A stretch of DNA of 42,419 bases from CAZGVW01 sp964529265. GTDB lineage: Bacteria; Planctomycetota; Phycisphaerae; Phycisphaerales; UBA1924. The first letter of the stretch is position 1, and every line of letters begins with the position of its first letter. The translations under genes and the position numbers were made by a program. The stretch is taken from positions 1 to 42,419 of the forward strand of contig CAZGVW010000217.1 in assembly GCA_964529265.1 (NCBI GenBank), given 5' to 3'. The notes under the pieces were generated by a model that saw only the letters and a program-made list of their open reading frames with translations, searched no databases and was not told the origin of the DNA. This document shows, piece after piece, positions 16,959-26,062 of this stretch.

Positions 16959-16987
16959 TTGACGCCCGCCTGGGTTTGGTGTATGTT
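16959..16987 (+). promoter_or_regulatory. Promoter of the radical SAM gene (TTGACG-N17-TATGTT)
   Basis: TTGACG (16959-16964), a 17-nt spacer and TATGTT (16982-16987) make the best sigma70-type promoter in the window. The start point expected about 7 nt later falls on the ATG at 16995, so the message would be leaderless. The earlier ATG at 16983 lies inside the -10 box and is therefore unlikely as a start. Confidence 0.65.
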
Positions 16988-16994
16988 AGGCACA

Positions 16995-18158
16995 ATGCTC
17001 GGAGCCCCCCACAGCGACCGTGCCTACGCCGATTCCCTGCCCGCGGGGGCGGTGCGCGGTCGGGGCGCGGGGCTGAACCCGGGCAATCGGTTCGAGACGG
17101 TGCGTCTCCACGTGCTGGGCGAGGCGCTGGATGAAGCGGCAACGGAGAACCCCCGCGGCGCACAGACCGGAACTCTGCTTTACGACGACCACTCTCGCAC
17201 GGCGCTGAACCCGGTGGACAGCCCCGACCTGCCGATGAAGTGGACCTTCAACCCCTACCGGGGCTGCGAGCACGGCTGCATCTACTGTTACGCCCGACCC
17301 ACGCACGAAACGCTCGGTTTCTCCTGCGGGCTCGACTTCGAGACGAAGATCGTCGTGAAACGACAGGCGTCGGCGCTTCTGCGGCGCGAACTCGCGTCTC
17401 CGCGGTGGAGGGGCGAGGCGATCATGGTGTCCGGCGTGACAGATGCGTACCAGCCGGTGGAGGCTGACCTTCGCCTCACGCGCGCCTGCATGGAAGTCTT
17501 TGCCGAGGCACGGCAGCCGATCTCCATCGTGACCAAGAACGGCCTCGTCACGCGCGACATCGATCTCCTGAAGGAACTCGCTGCGCACGAAGCGGTTCAT
17601 GTTGGCGTCAGCATCACGACGCTCGATAATCGTCTCGCGGCGGCCATGGAGCCCCGCGCGAGCAGCCCGCGGGAGCGCCTCTCCGCCATCGAATCGCTGT
17701 CTGCCGCCGGAATCCCGACCATGGTCATGGTCGCCCCCGTCATTCCCGGCCTCACCGATCGGGAGGCCCCTGCGATTCTCAAAGCCGCGGCGGAGGCCGG
17801 GGCCCGAAGCGCCGCGTGGGTCGTGCTCCGGCTCCCCTATCAGGTGAAGTCGCTCTTTCTCGATTGGCTCTCAAGGAAGTTCCCCGAGCGCGCCGCAGCC
17901 GTGGAGGCGGGTGTGCGAGGGGTGAGGGGCGGCCGGCTCACTCAATCGCGCTTCGGGGAGCGCCTGCGCGGGCAGGGAGAGCGGTCGGACCAGATCGGCG
18001 CGATGTTTGCGCTCTTCAAACGTCGCTACGGCCTCGATGGCGAGTGGCCGGCCCTCTCAAGTCGGGCCTTCCGACCGCCGAGAGCCTTGGAGAGCGAGAC
18101 GGCCGGCGACCCGGCCCAGGGCCTCCTGTTCGGCCCCGGCGACACGGGCGTCGGGTAG
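16995..18158 (+). CDS. Radical SAM protein of the PA0069/Rv2578c (SplB-related) family
   Basis: This 387-residue protein has the [4Fe-4S]/SAM motif GCEHGCIYCYARP (Cys-x3-Cys-x2-Cys) around residue 93, preceded by MKWTFNPYRG. It also has SGVTDAYQPVEADLRLTRAC, ISIVTKNGLVTRDIDLL, VSITTLD and PVIPGLTD, all typical of this COG1533 family. The substrate is not known; the link to spore photoproduct lyase is by fold only. The start at 16995 rests on the promoter placed directly in front. A much longer upstream open frame antisense-overlaps the dockerin tag of the previous gene and is not coding. Confidence 0.85.
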   Translation: MLGAPHSDRAYADSLPAGAVRGRGAGLNPGNRFETVRLHVLGEALDEAATENPRGAQTGTLLYDDHSRTALNPVDSPDLPMKWTFNPYRGCEHGCIYCYARPTHETLGFSCGLDFETKIVVKRQASALLRRELASPRWRGEAIMVSGVTDAYQPVEADLRLTRACMEVFAEARQPISIVTKNGLVTRDIDLLKELAAHEAVHVGVSITTLDNRLAAAMEPRASSPRERLSAIESLSAAGIPTMVMVAPVIPGLTDREAPAILKAAAEAGARSAAWVVLRLPYQVKSLFLDWLSRKFPERAAAVEAGVRGVRGGRLTQSRFGERLRGQGERSDQIGAMFALFKRRYGLDGEWPALSSRAFRPPRALESETAGDPAQGLLFGPGDTGVG

Positions 18159-18162
18159 GGAC

Positions 18163-18168
18163 TACGCT
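18163..18168 (+). promoter_or_regulatory. TACGCT box, 11 nt before the first LOG-family gene
   Basis: TACGCT ends 11 nt before the ATG at 18180, in the short gap after the radical SAM gene. The spacing equals that at hldE, the AsmA-like gene and the second LOG-family gene. Confidence 0.35.
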
Positions 18169-18179
18169 TGGTTTCTTCG

Positions 18180-19025
18180 ATGACTTCGCCCGCCACTGAG
18201 GAGAAAACCCGAGCCACGCCCGCCGCGGAGCCCGCCCGGCCCACACCGGCTCAGGCCGAGTGGGGCAAGCGCACGCGCGATGTCGAGGAGCAGGGGTTCC
18301 TCGAGGGGCCGCAGAGACGGGAAATCGAGTTTCTGCGGGCCCTGCGGATCTTCGCCGAATGCATCCGCGGCTTTCGCGCGCTGCACTTCGTCGGGCCGTG
18401 CGTCACCGTCTTCGGCTCGGCGCGATTTGACGAATCCCACCGGTACTACGAGATGGCCCGCGGCGTCGGGCGCGAACTGGCGAAGGCCGGCTTCACGGTG
18501 ATGACCGGCGGCGGGCCGGGCATCATGGAGGCGGCCAACCGAGGCGCGAAGGAGGCCAATGGACGCAGCGTCGGCTGCAACATCATCCTGCCGCAGGAGC
18601 AGGAGCCGAACCCGTACCTCGATAAGTGGGTGGAGTTCCGCTACTTCTTCGTGCGCAAACTGATGCTCGTGAAGTACTCGTATGCGTTCATCGCGCTGCC
18701 GGGCGGGTTCGGCACCATGGACGAGATCTTCGAGACCGCAACGCTCGTGCAGACGCAGAAGATCCACGATTTCCCGCTGGTCCTGATGGGCGTCGATTAC
18801 TGGCGGCCGCTGATGGAGTTTCTGCGTGAGAAGATGCTTGTCGAGAAGACCATCGATCCCGACGACGTGAACCGCTTCGTCCTCACGGATTCCCCCGAGG
18901 AAGCCGCGGCCATGGTGCGCGAAGTCGGGCAGAAGCGATTCGGCCTCACCTACGCCTCGCGCGTGAAGCGCCGCCGCATCTTCGGCGAGCGCGGTCTGAA
19001 TGGGAAACACCCAGGCGGCGGCTGA
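18180..19025 (+). CDS. LOG-family protein (Rossmann-fold nucleotide 5'-monophosphate phosphoribohydrolase-like)
   Basis: The family cleaves the N-glycosidic bond of nucleoside 5'-monophosphates; plant LOG proteins activate cytokinins this way. The 281-residue protein shows VTVFGSARF, MTGGGPGIMEAANRGAKEA and the catalytic/phosphate motif ALPGGFGTMDEIFE. The first ~50 residues are polar and Ala/Pro-rich and probably disordered. The ATG at 18180 is used; TTG at 18168 would add four residues but overlaps the TACGCT box. The physiological substrate in bacteria of this type is unknown. A second, more divergent LOG-family gene lies at 38087. Confidence 0.85.
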   Translation: MTSPATEEKTRATPAAEPARPTPAQAEWGKRTRDVEEQGFLEGPQRREIEFLRALRIFAECIRGFRALHFVGPCVTVFGSARFDESHRYYEMARGVGRELAKAGFTVMTGGGPGIMEAANRGAKEANGRSVGCNIILPQEQEPNPYLDKWVEFRYFFVRKLMLVKYSYAFIALPGGFGTMDEIFETATLVQTQKIHDFPLVLMGVDYWRPLMEFLREKMLVEKTIDPDDVNRFVLTDSPEEAAAMVREVGQKRFGLTYASRVKRRRIFGERGLNGKHPGGG

Positions 19026-19043
19026 AGCGATCGAAGCGGGCTC

Positions 19044-20507
19044 TCAGCCGCCCGCCGAGCCCTCGCCGCCCGGCAGCGTCATCGACATGGGATCAAGCAG
19101 TTCGTTCAGTTCCTTCTCGGGCAGGAGTTTCTGCTCGAGCGCGAGTTGCCGCACCGTCTTGCCTTCCTTGAACGCCTGCTTCGCGAGCGCCGCGGACTTG
19201 TCGTAGCCGATCGCCGGCACGAGCGACGTGCACATGGCGAGACTGCCCTCGATGAGATCGCTGCACCGCTTCTCGTCGGGCTTCAGCCCTTCGAGCATGT
19301 GCTCCGTGAACACGGTGCAGGATCGCTCGAGCAGGTGGATCGATTCCAGCAGATTCCTCGCCATCATCGGCATCGCCACGTTCAGATCGAGCAGCGACCC
19401 GACGCCGCCCAAGCCGCCCAGCGCCACGGCGTGATCGTTCCCCATCACCTGGCAGCACGCCATGATGACCGCCTCGCAGATCACCGGGTTCACTTTGCCC
19501 GGCATGATCGACGAGCCGGGCTGCACGGCGGGGAGAATCAGTTCGCCGATCCCGCAGCGCGGGCCGGAGCCCATCCACCTGATGTCATTGGCAATCTTCG
19601 TGAGCGACACGGCGATCGTGCGCATGTGCCCCGAAGCCTCCACGACGCCATCCTTCGCGTGCTGAGCCTCGAAGTGGTTCTCCGCTTCGACGAACGGCAA
19701 GCCCGTCGTCTTCGCGAGGTCGGCCGCGACCAGAGCGCCGAAGCGCTCATGCGTGTTGATGCCGGTGCCCACGGCGGTGCCGCCGATGGGCAGCTCCATC
19801 AGGGCCTTCAGCGCTCGCTGCAGCCGCTCCTCCGCGTGCTTCATCTGCGAGGCGTAACCGGAAAACTCCTGCCCGAGACGGATCGGCGTTGCGTCCTGCA
19901 GGTGGGTGCGCCCGATCTTCAGCACCTTGTCCCAGGCCTTCGCCTGCGATTCCAGCCGCTCCCGCATTCGCCGCACGGCAGGCAGGAGCCGCTCCTTGAT
20001 CTCGATGGCCGCGGCGATGTGAATGGCGGTCGGGAACGTGTCGTTCGACGACTGCCCCATGTTCACATGGTCGTTCGGGTGCACCCCGCCCTTTTCGAGG
20101 TATGCCGCGTCCTTGGATGAGCCGATCGGGGCGCCCCGCGCGATGCACACGAGGTTCCCGATCACCTCGTTCGCGTTCATGTTCGTGGATGTTCCTGAGC
20201 CCGTCTGGAACACATCCACAGGGAACTGTTCGTCGTGCTTTCCAGCTGCGATTTCGTCAGCCGCGGCGATGATGGCCTTGGCCCGCCCGGCATCCAGCCG
20301 ATGCAGCGACTGGTTCACCCGCGCCGCCGCGGCTTTCAGGAGGCCATAGGCATGGATGACCGGCGCGGGGACGGGCTGCCCGGACATCGGAAAGTTCAGC
20401 ACTGCCCGCTGCGTCGAGGCGCCGTACAAAGCCTCGGCCGGAACAGTCATCTCACCCATCGAATCGCGCTCAACGCGCTGAGCGGCGGCTTGTGTCTGCG
20501 GGCTCAT
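19044..20507 (-). CDS. fumC: Class II fumarate hydratase
   Basis: FumC interconverts fumarate and L-malate in the TCA cycle without an iron-sulfur cluster. The 487 residues show TGSGTSTNMNANEV, HPNDHVNMGQSSNDTFPTAIH, GRTHLQDATPIRLGQEF, GGTAVGTGINTH and the superfamily signature GSSIMPGKVNP with the catalytic Ser. FumC is favoured over aspartase by the HPNDHVN context and length, but aspartase cannot be fully excluded by eye. A GGAGG lies 9 nt before the ATG at 20507. The 312-nt divergent gap to the efflux operon (20508-20819) holds one weak 34-codon frame and a 9-nt direct repeat described separately. Confidence 0.92.
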   Translation of the reverse strand: MSPQTQAAAQRVERDSMGEMTVPAEALYGASTQRAVLNFPMSGQPVPAPVIHAYGLLKAAAARVNQSLHRLDAGRAKAIIAAADEIAAGKHDEQFPVDVFQTGSGTSTNMNANEVIGNLVCIARGAPIGSSKDAAYLEKGGVHPNDHVNMGQSSNDTFPTAIHIAAAIEIKERLLPAVRRMRERLESQAKAWDKVLKIGRTHLQDATPIRLGQEFSGYASQMKHAEERLQRALKALMELPIGGTAVGTGINTHERFGALVAADLAKTTGLPFVEAENHFEAQHAKDGVVEASGHMRTIAVSLTKIANDIRWMGSGPRCGIGELILPAVQPGSSIMPGKVNPVICEAVIMACCQVMGNDHAVALGGLGGVGSLLDLNVAMPMMARNLLESIHLLERSCTVFTEHMLEGLKPDEKRCSDLIEGSLAMCTSLVPAIGYDKSAALAKQAFKEGKTVRQLALEQKLLPEKELNELLDPMSMTLPGGEGSAGG

Positions 20508-20776
20508 CTGCCGGAGCCTCCATTCCTTGACTTTGACCCGCTGCACGTTAGCAGCGCGTGGGCGGGCCGGCCTTTCCGCGGCGGGGGGCCGATTCTTCTC
20601 GGACGGCGTCGGCGGCGTGATGGGTCTTCCCAACGCCGTCGGTCGGGCGGCATGAGCGCCCAGAAGAGCCGAAATCACGCCCGCGGCGCTCCCAAGAAGG
20701 CTGCAGAGGCCACGGCTGCCGCATATGGTGCATCCCTCGTGGAGGCTTCGGGGTAGCCTTCCTCAGGGGCGGGGCG

Positions 20777-20803
20777 CGATCAGAGCCGGCACACCGATCA
20801 GAG
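20777..20803 (+). repeat. Direct repeat CGATCAGAG x2, upstream of the efflux operon
   Basis: CGATCAGAG occurs at 20777-20785 and again at 20795-20803, an 18-nt period, ending 16 nt before the start of the adaptor gene. The position would suit a regulator binding two nearby turns of DNA, but this is only a pattern. Confidence 0.4.
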
Positions 20804-20819
20804 GCGGGACCAGACTCCC

Positions 20820-22256
20820 ATGCGAACAGTCGTCAGAATCCTGAAATGGGTCGTCGGTATCGGGCTGGTGATCCTGCTGGTGGTCGGCGGCGCCGGCGTC
20901 TTCCTCTACCCGAAGATCAAGGCCGCGATCACCGAACGAGCCGGCGCCGGGGCCGGTCGCGAGGTGAGGGTCGAGCCGGTCTCGCGCGGAAGGATCGTTA
21001 GGACGGTGAGCGCTCCCGGCGAGATCGAGCCGCGGCGGAAGGTCTCCATCTCGGCCCGCGTGTCCGCCCAGATCTCCGCGCTCCCGTTTGAGGAAGGCGA
21101 CGTGGTGCAGGCGGGCGATCTTGTCGTGCGTCTGGAGGACAAGGAGTTCATCGCCGCGCTCGAATCAGCGCAAGCCTCGCTCAAGGCGGAGGAGGCCCGG
21201 CTCGAGGGGTCACGAGCCTCGCATGTGAACGCGGTTGCTGAGTGGGAGCGCCAGAAATCACTCTTCGAGACGGCCGACGTGAGTCGATCGGCCCTTGACT
21301 CCGCCGAAGCCGAACTGCGACGGATGGAATCCAACCTTAAGGCCGCTGAGCACGGCATCGAGGTCGCTCGGGCCCGAGTCGTGCAGGCTGAGGAGAACCT
21401 CCGCTACACGACCATCGAAACGCCGATCAACGGCCGCGTCACGCGCCTCAACGCGGAAGTCGGCGAGATTGTCGTCACCGGCACGATGAACAACGCCGGC
21501 ACGGTGATTCTGGAGGTTGCTGATCTCTCCCGGATGCTCATGAGGGCGCAGGTGGATGAATCCGACGTCGCGCTGGTGTCGCCGGGCCAGACCGCCCGCG
21601 TCTTCATCAACGCGTACCCGGATGAGACCTTTGAAGGCACGGTCGAGCGCATTGCGCTCCAGCTCACTCGGCCGCCAGGCAACGCGAACCCCTACTACGA
21701 GACCGAGATCGAGCTTCACCTCGCGGAAGGACGGACGATCCTCTCCGGCCTGACCGCCAACGTGGATATCGAGATCGAGACGGTCGAGGGCATCATGCTC
21801 GCCCCCAGCCAGGCGGTCGTGGACCTCCGCGTCGATGAACTGCCGCCCGAGGTTTCAACCTCATCCGTGGCCGATCTCAACAAGACCTTCGCTCGCGCGG
21901 TGTACGTCGTGCGCGACGGGAAGGCCCGCGCCACGCTGGTGAAGACCGGGAGCAGCGACCTGACGAAGACGGCGATTCTCGAAGGCGTCGCCGAGGGCGA
22001 CCAGATCATCGTCGGTCCGTGGACGGCCATCAACGAGATCAAGCACAACGACCAGGTTCGCCTTATGGAGGACGCCCTCGCCGCGAAGCCCGACGAGATC
22101 CAGGGGCCGCCGGCGCCCGATCAGGCGGGCCAGGCCGCGGCCGACTCCAAGCAGGGCGGAGCGGATTCCTCCAAGTCCTCGCCGCCCGCCGACGCGGCCT
22201 CGGGCGATTCGGGCGCTTCAACCGCCGCGGCGGACTCCACCCAGGCCGCCTCATGA
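20820..22256 (+). CDS. MacA-like periplasmic adaptor of a tripartite efflux pump
   Basis: This 478-residue protein has an N-terminal membrane anchor at about 9-29 (VVGIGLVILLVVGGAGVFLY). The two lipoyl half-motifs SISARVSAQISALPFEEGDVV and YTTIETPINGRVTRLNAEVGE flank a long coiled-coil hairpin (about 100-190) that would reach the outer membrane channel. Beta-barrel and membrane-proximal domains follow (VDESDVALVSPGQTARVFI, LVKTGSSDLTKTAILEGVAEGD). The last ~60 residues are a low-complexity Ala/Ser/Asp/Gln tail. The gene is coupled to the ABC ATPase by an ATGA overlap and heads the operon adaptor - ATPase - permease - TolC. The substrate may be a lipid, peptide or drug. Confidence 0.88.
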   Translation: MRTVVRILKWVVGIGLVILLVVGGAGVFLYPKIKAAITERAGAGAGREVRVEPVSRGRIVRTVSAPGEIEPRRKVSISARVSAQISALPFEEGDVVQAGDLVVRLEDKEFIAALESAQASLKAEEARLEGSRASHVNAVAEWERQKSLFETADVSRSALDSAEAELRRMESNLKAAEHGIEVARARVVQAEENLRYTTIETPINGRVTRLNAEVGEIVVTGTMNNAGTVILEVADLSRMLMRAQVDESDVALVSPGQTARVFINAYPDETFEGTVERIALQLTRPPGNANPYYETEIELHLAEGRTILSGLTANVDIEIETVEGIMLAPSQAVVDLRVDELPPEVSTSSVADLNKTFARAVYVVRDGKARATLVKTGSSDLTKTAILEGVAEGDQIIVGPWTAINEIKHNDQVRLMEDALAAKPDEIQGPPAPDQAGQAAADSKQGGADSSKSSPPADAASGDSGASTAAADSTQAAS

Positions 22257-23056
22257 CCATCTCGATCAGGAAACTGACGAAGGTCTACCGCATCGGCGTC
22301 GAGCGCGTTCATACGCTCCGCGGCGTCGATCTTGATATTGAGCGCAACGAGTTCGTCGCCATCATGGGCGCCTCGGGCTCGGGAAAATCGACGCTCATGA
22401 ACATTCTCGGTCTGCTCGATCGACCGACAGCCGGGAAGTACACGCTGAACGACAAGGCCACGAACCGCCTCGGCGCCGCTGCCCTCGCGCAACTTCGGAA
22501 CAAGGAGATCGGCTTCGTGTTCCAGTCGTTCGAACTGCTGCCGCGGGCCACGGCGCTCAAGAACGTGATGCTGCCGCTGCTCTACTCCAAGAGCGGGTGG
22601 TGGCGGGCGCGCCGAAGCGCCAAGCGCGCCCTCGACAGGGTCGGTCTGGCGGACCGCATGCGCCACCGTCCGAACCAGATGTCGGGCGGTCAGCGGCAGC
22701 GCGTGGCGATCGCCCGGGCGCTGGTGAACGGCCCCAGCATCATCCTGGCGGACGAGCCCACCGGAAACCTGGATTCGACGACGAGCGACGAGATCATCCG
22801 TCTCTTCCGGCAGTTGCACGCCGAGGGGCAGACGATCATCATCGTCACGCACGAGGAGGATATCGCCGCCAACGCGGAGCGCATCGTCCGCCTGCGCGAC
22901 GGCCGCATCGTCTCCGACATGCGCACTGAGAACGACCCGATCCATCGCGAGTGGACGGCGCGGGCTGCGGCGCGCCTGAAGACGCTCAGCGATGGCGGCG
23001 CTCCGCCGTCGCCGCGCGTCGTCAAGACCGGGGACGCCGTGGAGGCCACGCCATGA
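22253..23056 (+). CDS. MacB/LolD-like ABC transporter ATPase
   Basis: This 267-residue cytoplasmic ATPase powers the neighbouring permease. It shows Walker A GASGSGKST, Q-loop FVFQSFELLPRATAL, signature MSGGQRQRVAIARAL, Walker B IILADEPTGNLD and the H-loop IIVTHEED, with the spacing of the MacB/LolD subfamily. Unlike Escherichia coli MacB, the ATPase and permease are separate genes here. The C-terminal ~35 residues after the ABC domain are unique. Start and stop overlap both neighbours by 4 nt, so expression is coupled. Confidence 0.93.
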   Translation: MTISIRKLTKVYRIGVERVHTLRGVDLDIERNEFVAIMGASGSGKSTLMNILGLLDRPTAGKYTLNDKATNRLGAAALAQLRNKEIGFVFQSFELLPRATALKNVMLPLLYSKSGWWRARRSAKRALDRVGLADRMRHRPNQMSGGQRQRVAIARALVNGPSIILADEPTGNLDSTTSDEIIRLFRQLHAEGQTIIIVTHEEDIAANAERIVRLRDGRIVSDMRTENDPIHREWTARAAARLKTLSDGGAPPSPRVVKTGDAVEATP

Positions 23057-24294
23057 TCATCGTGCGGGTGTTGCTCCAGACCGTCGTTCTCGCGCTCGCC
23101 CAGATCTGGACCAACAAGATGCGGGCGATGCTCACGGCGCTCGGCATCATCATCGGCGTGGCGTCGGTGTCTGCGGTCATCGCGGCGCTCACGGGCCTCC
23201 GCGAGTACGTGTTGAGCGAGTTCGAGACGTTCGGCGCCAAGAAGGTCTTCATGGATGGGACCGTGCCCGACGGCTACGAAACGAGGGTCAACTGGCGCGA
23301 CATCCAGATGCAGATTTCGGAGGTGGACCAGCTGCTCGAGCACTGTCCTTCGATTGCGCGCATTACGCCCATGCGGCACGGCGCCTACGAGGTCCAGTTT
23401 GCTGAGACGACCAAGCCCGGCATCTCCGTCACGGGCATCTGGCCGGAATGGCACCAGATCGAGAGCCGCTTCGTGCTCATGGGCCGCACCTTCACGCGGA
23501 TCGACGACGAGGAGGCGCGGCAGGTCTGCCTCGTGAACGAGAAGGCCATCGAGGAGCTGAAGCTCGATCGCGACCCCGTCGGCGACTACATGTTCATCGC
23601 CAGCCGGCGGTTTCTCGTCGTCGGCGTCGTGGAGACCAAGGACCAGGGCGCCATGTTCGGCGGCGGCGAGTCGCAGGCGGAGATCTACGTGCCGCTCTCA
23701 GTGGCCAACAAGCTCAACCCCTTCGGATGGGTCAACTACTGCATCGGTGAACTGACCTCGCCCGACAAGGCCGAGGACGCCAAGTCCGAGTTCCGCTTCG
23801 TGATGCGCAAGATCCGCAACCTGCCGCCGGAGCATCCGGACACCTTCGAGATCGCCGTGCTCCAGAACTTCATCGACCAGTTCAAATCGATGTCGGCGGG
23901 CATCACCGCCGTCGCGGGCGGCGTCGTGGCCGTTTCGCTCCTCGTCGGCGGCATCGGCATCATGAACATTATGCTCGTCTCCGTGAGCGAGCGCACGCGT
24001 GAGATCGGCCTGCGCAAGGCCGTGGGCGCGCGGCCGGGGATCATCCTGCTCCAGTTCCTCGTCGAGGCCGTCGTCCTGTGCGTCGTCGGCGGCGTGATCG
24101 GCCTCGTGCTCGGTCAGGCCATGACGCTCGCCATCCAGAATCTGCCCGATGCGAATCTCGAGCAGGCCGCGATTCCTCCATGGGCGGTCGCGCTCGCGTT
24201 CATCTTCTGCGCCGGAACCGGCGTGATCTTCGGCATGTTCCCGGCCATCAAGGCCGCCAGGCTCGATCCGATCGAGGCGCTCCGACATGAATGA
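23053..24294 (+). CDS. MacB-like ABC transporter permease (FtsX family)
   Basis: This 413-residue protein has one N-terminal membrane helix (about 25-45, within MLTALGIIIGVASVSAVIAAL), a large periplasmic MacB_PCD-type domain, then three C-terminal helices from about 280. SLLVGGIGIMNIMLVSVSERT and REIGLRKAVGARPGII are the hallmark of the FtsX/MacB family. It acts as a mechanotransmission permease that drives substrate from the periplasm through the TolC-like channel. The ATGA overlap with the ATPase gene and 8-nt overlap with the TolC-like gene show a single operon. Confidence 0.92.
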   Translation: MIIVRVLLQTVVLALAQIWTNKMRAMLTALGIIIGVASVSAVIAALTGLREYVLSEFETFGAKKVFMDGTVPDGYETRVNWRDIQMQISEVDQLLEHCPSIARITPMRHGAYEVQFAETTKPGISVTGIWPEWHQIESRFVLMGRTFTRIDDEEARQVCLVNEKAIEELKLDRDPVGDYMFIASRRFLVVGVVETKDQGAMFGGGESQAEIYVPLSVANKLNPFGWVNYCIGELTSPDKAEDAKSEFRFVMRKIRNLPPEHPDTFEIAVLQNFIDQFKSMSAGITAVAGGVVAVSLLVGGIGIMNIMLVSVSERTREIGLRKAVGARPGIILLQFLVEAVVLCVVGGVIGLVLGQAMTLAIQNLPDANLEQAAIPPWAVALAFIFCAGTGVIFGMFPAIKAARLDPIEALRHE

Positions 24295-26062
24295 AAAAAC
24301 CGGCTCCGCGGCGCCGCTCGTCCCGTTCCTGGTCGCAGTGGTCGGCGCCGCCCTCGGAGGTGGCTGCGCCAACCCCTTCGCCACCGTGCCCGACGATCTG
24401 GGGCCCCGCATCCCGGTCGAGCGCATCCTCGCCGTCGATCCCCTCGACATCAACGAATACTCCGATCCCGAGCGCAAGGCGCCCACCGAGCAGGAGCTTC
24501 GCGAGCGCATCGTCGAGCGCTTCAGCCGGAGCCGCTTCGAGGGTCTCGACAAGGTCATCGTCACCCTCGAGGAGGCACGCGCATGGACGCTCCGCAACAA
24601 CCTCGATCTGCGCGTGGCCCTGATCGACCCCGTGATCGCGAACCAGGCGATCTCCTTCGAGGAGGGCCGGTTCGACCAGGTGTTCTTCTCCAACCTGCGG
24701 CGGACCGAGACCGATCAGCCGACTTCGACCGCGCTGGTCGGAACACAGATCGAGAACACGAACTTCGACGCCGGCGTTCGCGTTCCGCTGCGCACCGGCG
24801 GCACGGTCCAGGTTTCGTTCCCCGTGCGGGAGACGAGCAACAACAACCCGTTCACGGTGCTCGATCCGGCGGTTTCAACCGATCCTGCGATCTCCATCAC
24901 TCAGCCGCTGCTCCGGAACGCCGGTCGTCGGGCCAACACCCACGGCATCCGGGTTGCCGCCCTGCAGAGCGGCATCTCCCTCGCCCGCACGAAGCTCGAG
25001 GTCATCCGTCAACTGGCCAACGCCGACCGCGCCTACTGGCGCCTCTACGCCGCCCGCCGCGCCCTTGAGGTGACGCAGCAGCAGTATGAACTCGCGATGG
25101 CTCAACTCGAGCGCGCCCGCCGCCGCGTCCGCGCCGGGCAGGATGCCGAGATCGAGATCATCCGCTCCGAGGAGGGCGTCGGCCTGCGTCTCGGCGACAT
25201 CATCGTGGCGGAGAACGGCGTGCTTCAGCAGCAGCGGGATCTGAAGCGCATCGTCAATGAGCCCGGCGTCAATCTCGGCGACGCCCTCATCGTCGTCCCC
25301 GGCACGGATCCCGATCCGGTTCCGTACACGTTCAAATCGCCGGACCTCGTGCAGCAGGCCCTGGCCAACCGGATGGAGATGCTCGAACTCGAACTCCAGC
25401 TCGCGATTGACGAGAGCGCGATCGCCTTCCAGAGGAACCAGGCGCTCCCGGACTTCGTCGTCGATTACACGTACAACCTGAGCGGCCTCGGCACGACGCT
25501 CAGCGAGTCGCTCGAGCCGATCAGGAACAGCACCTTCTCGTCATGGTCTCTGGGCTTCCGCTTCGAGACGTCCCTGCAGAACCAGACCGCCCGGGCGAGC
25601 CTCCAGGAGGCCATTCTGCGCCGGCTCCAGCGCCTCTCCACGGTCGAGGCTCGCCGTCTCGCCATCGAGCAGGAGACGCTCGACGTGATCGACCGGCTCA
25701 ACGCCGGCTGGCAGCGCATCCTCGCGGCCAGGCAGTCCGTCCTGCTCGCGGCCCGCACGCTTCAGGCCGAGCAGCGGCAGTTCGATGTCGGCGCCCGCAC
25801 GAGCACCGATGTGCTCGACGCCGCCACGCGCCTCGCCAACGCCCAACTCGAAGAGATCCGCGCCATCACCGACTACCAGATCGCGCAGGTCGATCTCGCC
25901 TTCGCCACCGGAACGCTCCTGGGCGCCGCCCGCGTCGATTGGCTGCCGCTCGATCCCCGCGGCGAGCCCCGGGATTCCAGCGAAGCATCCGGCGACATGT
26001 ACTCGGCGCGCATGCAGGGGCCCGAGGCGCTGCCGCCGGCCGAAGTCACGACTCCTCAGTGA
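24287..26062 (+). CDS. TolC-family outer membrane efflux protein
   Basis: This 591-residue protein belongs to the outer membrane factor family. The N-terminus has a hydrophobic segment followed by GGGCANPF, which may be a lipoprotein cleavage site though the lipobox is weak. Two OEP repeats follow: LDKVIVTLEEARAWTLRNNLDLRVAL opens the first and VQQALANRMEMLELELQLAI the second, each with long amphipathic helices (VEARRLAIEQETLDVIDRL, LEEIRAITDYQIAQVDLAFATGTLL). It would form the trimeric channel for the upstream MacAB-like parts. The stop lies 17 nt inside the convergent ftsY gene. Confidence 0.9.
   Translation: MNEKTGSAAPLVPFLVAVVGAALGGGCANPFATVPDDLGPRIPVERILAVDPLDINEYSDPERKAPTEQELRERIVERFSRSRFEGLDKVIVTLEEARAWTLRNNLDLRVALIDPVIANQAISFEEGRFDQVFFSNLRRTETDQPTSTALVGTQIENTNFDAGVRVPLRTGGTVQVSFPVRETSNNNPFTVLDPAVSTDPAISITQPLLRNAGRRANTHGIRVAALQSGISLARTKLEVIRQLANADRAYWRLYAARRALEVTQQQYELAMAQLERARRRVRAGQDAEIEIIRSEEGVGLRLGDIIVAENGVLQQQRDLKRIVNEPGVNLGDALIVVPGTDPDPVPYTFKSPDLVQQALANRMEMLELELQLAIDESAIAFQRNQALPDFVVDYTYNLSGLGTTLSESLEPIRNSTFSSWSLGFRFETSLQNQTARASLQEAILRRLQRLSTVEARRLAIEQETLDVIDRLNAGWQRILAARQSVLLAARTLQAEQRQFDVGARTSTDVLDAATRLANAQLEEIRAITDYQIAQVDLAFATGTLLGAARVDWLPLDPRGEPRDSSEASGDMYSARMQGPEALPPAEVTTPQ

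Noticed and set aside
16981..16999. TGTATGTTAGGCACAAT as a possible dif-like site near the skew change
   Set aside because: It matches the XerD arm only partly and is better explained as the -10 region of the radical SAM promoter.
20652..20756. A 34-codon frame (MSAQKSRNHARGAPKK...) in the gap between fumC and the efflux operon
   Set aside because: There is no recognisable domain, no box or clear Shine-Dalgarno, and such short frames are expected by chance in GC-rich DNA.
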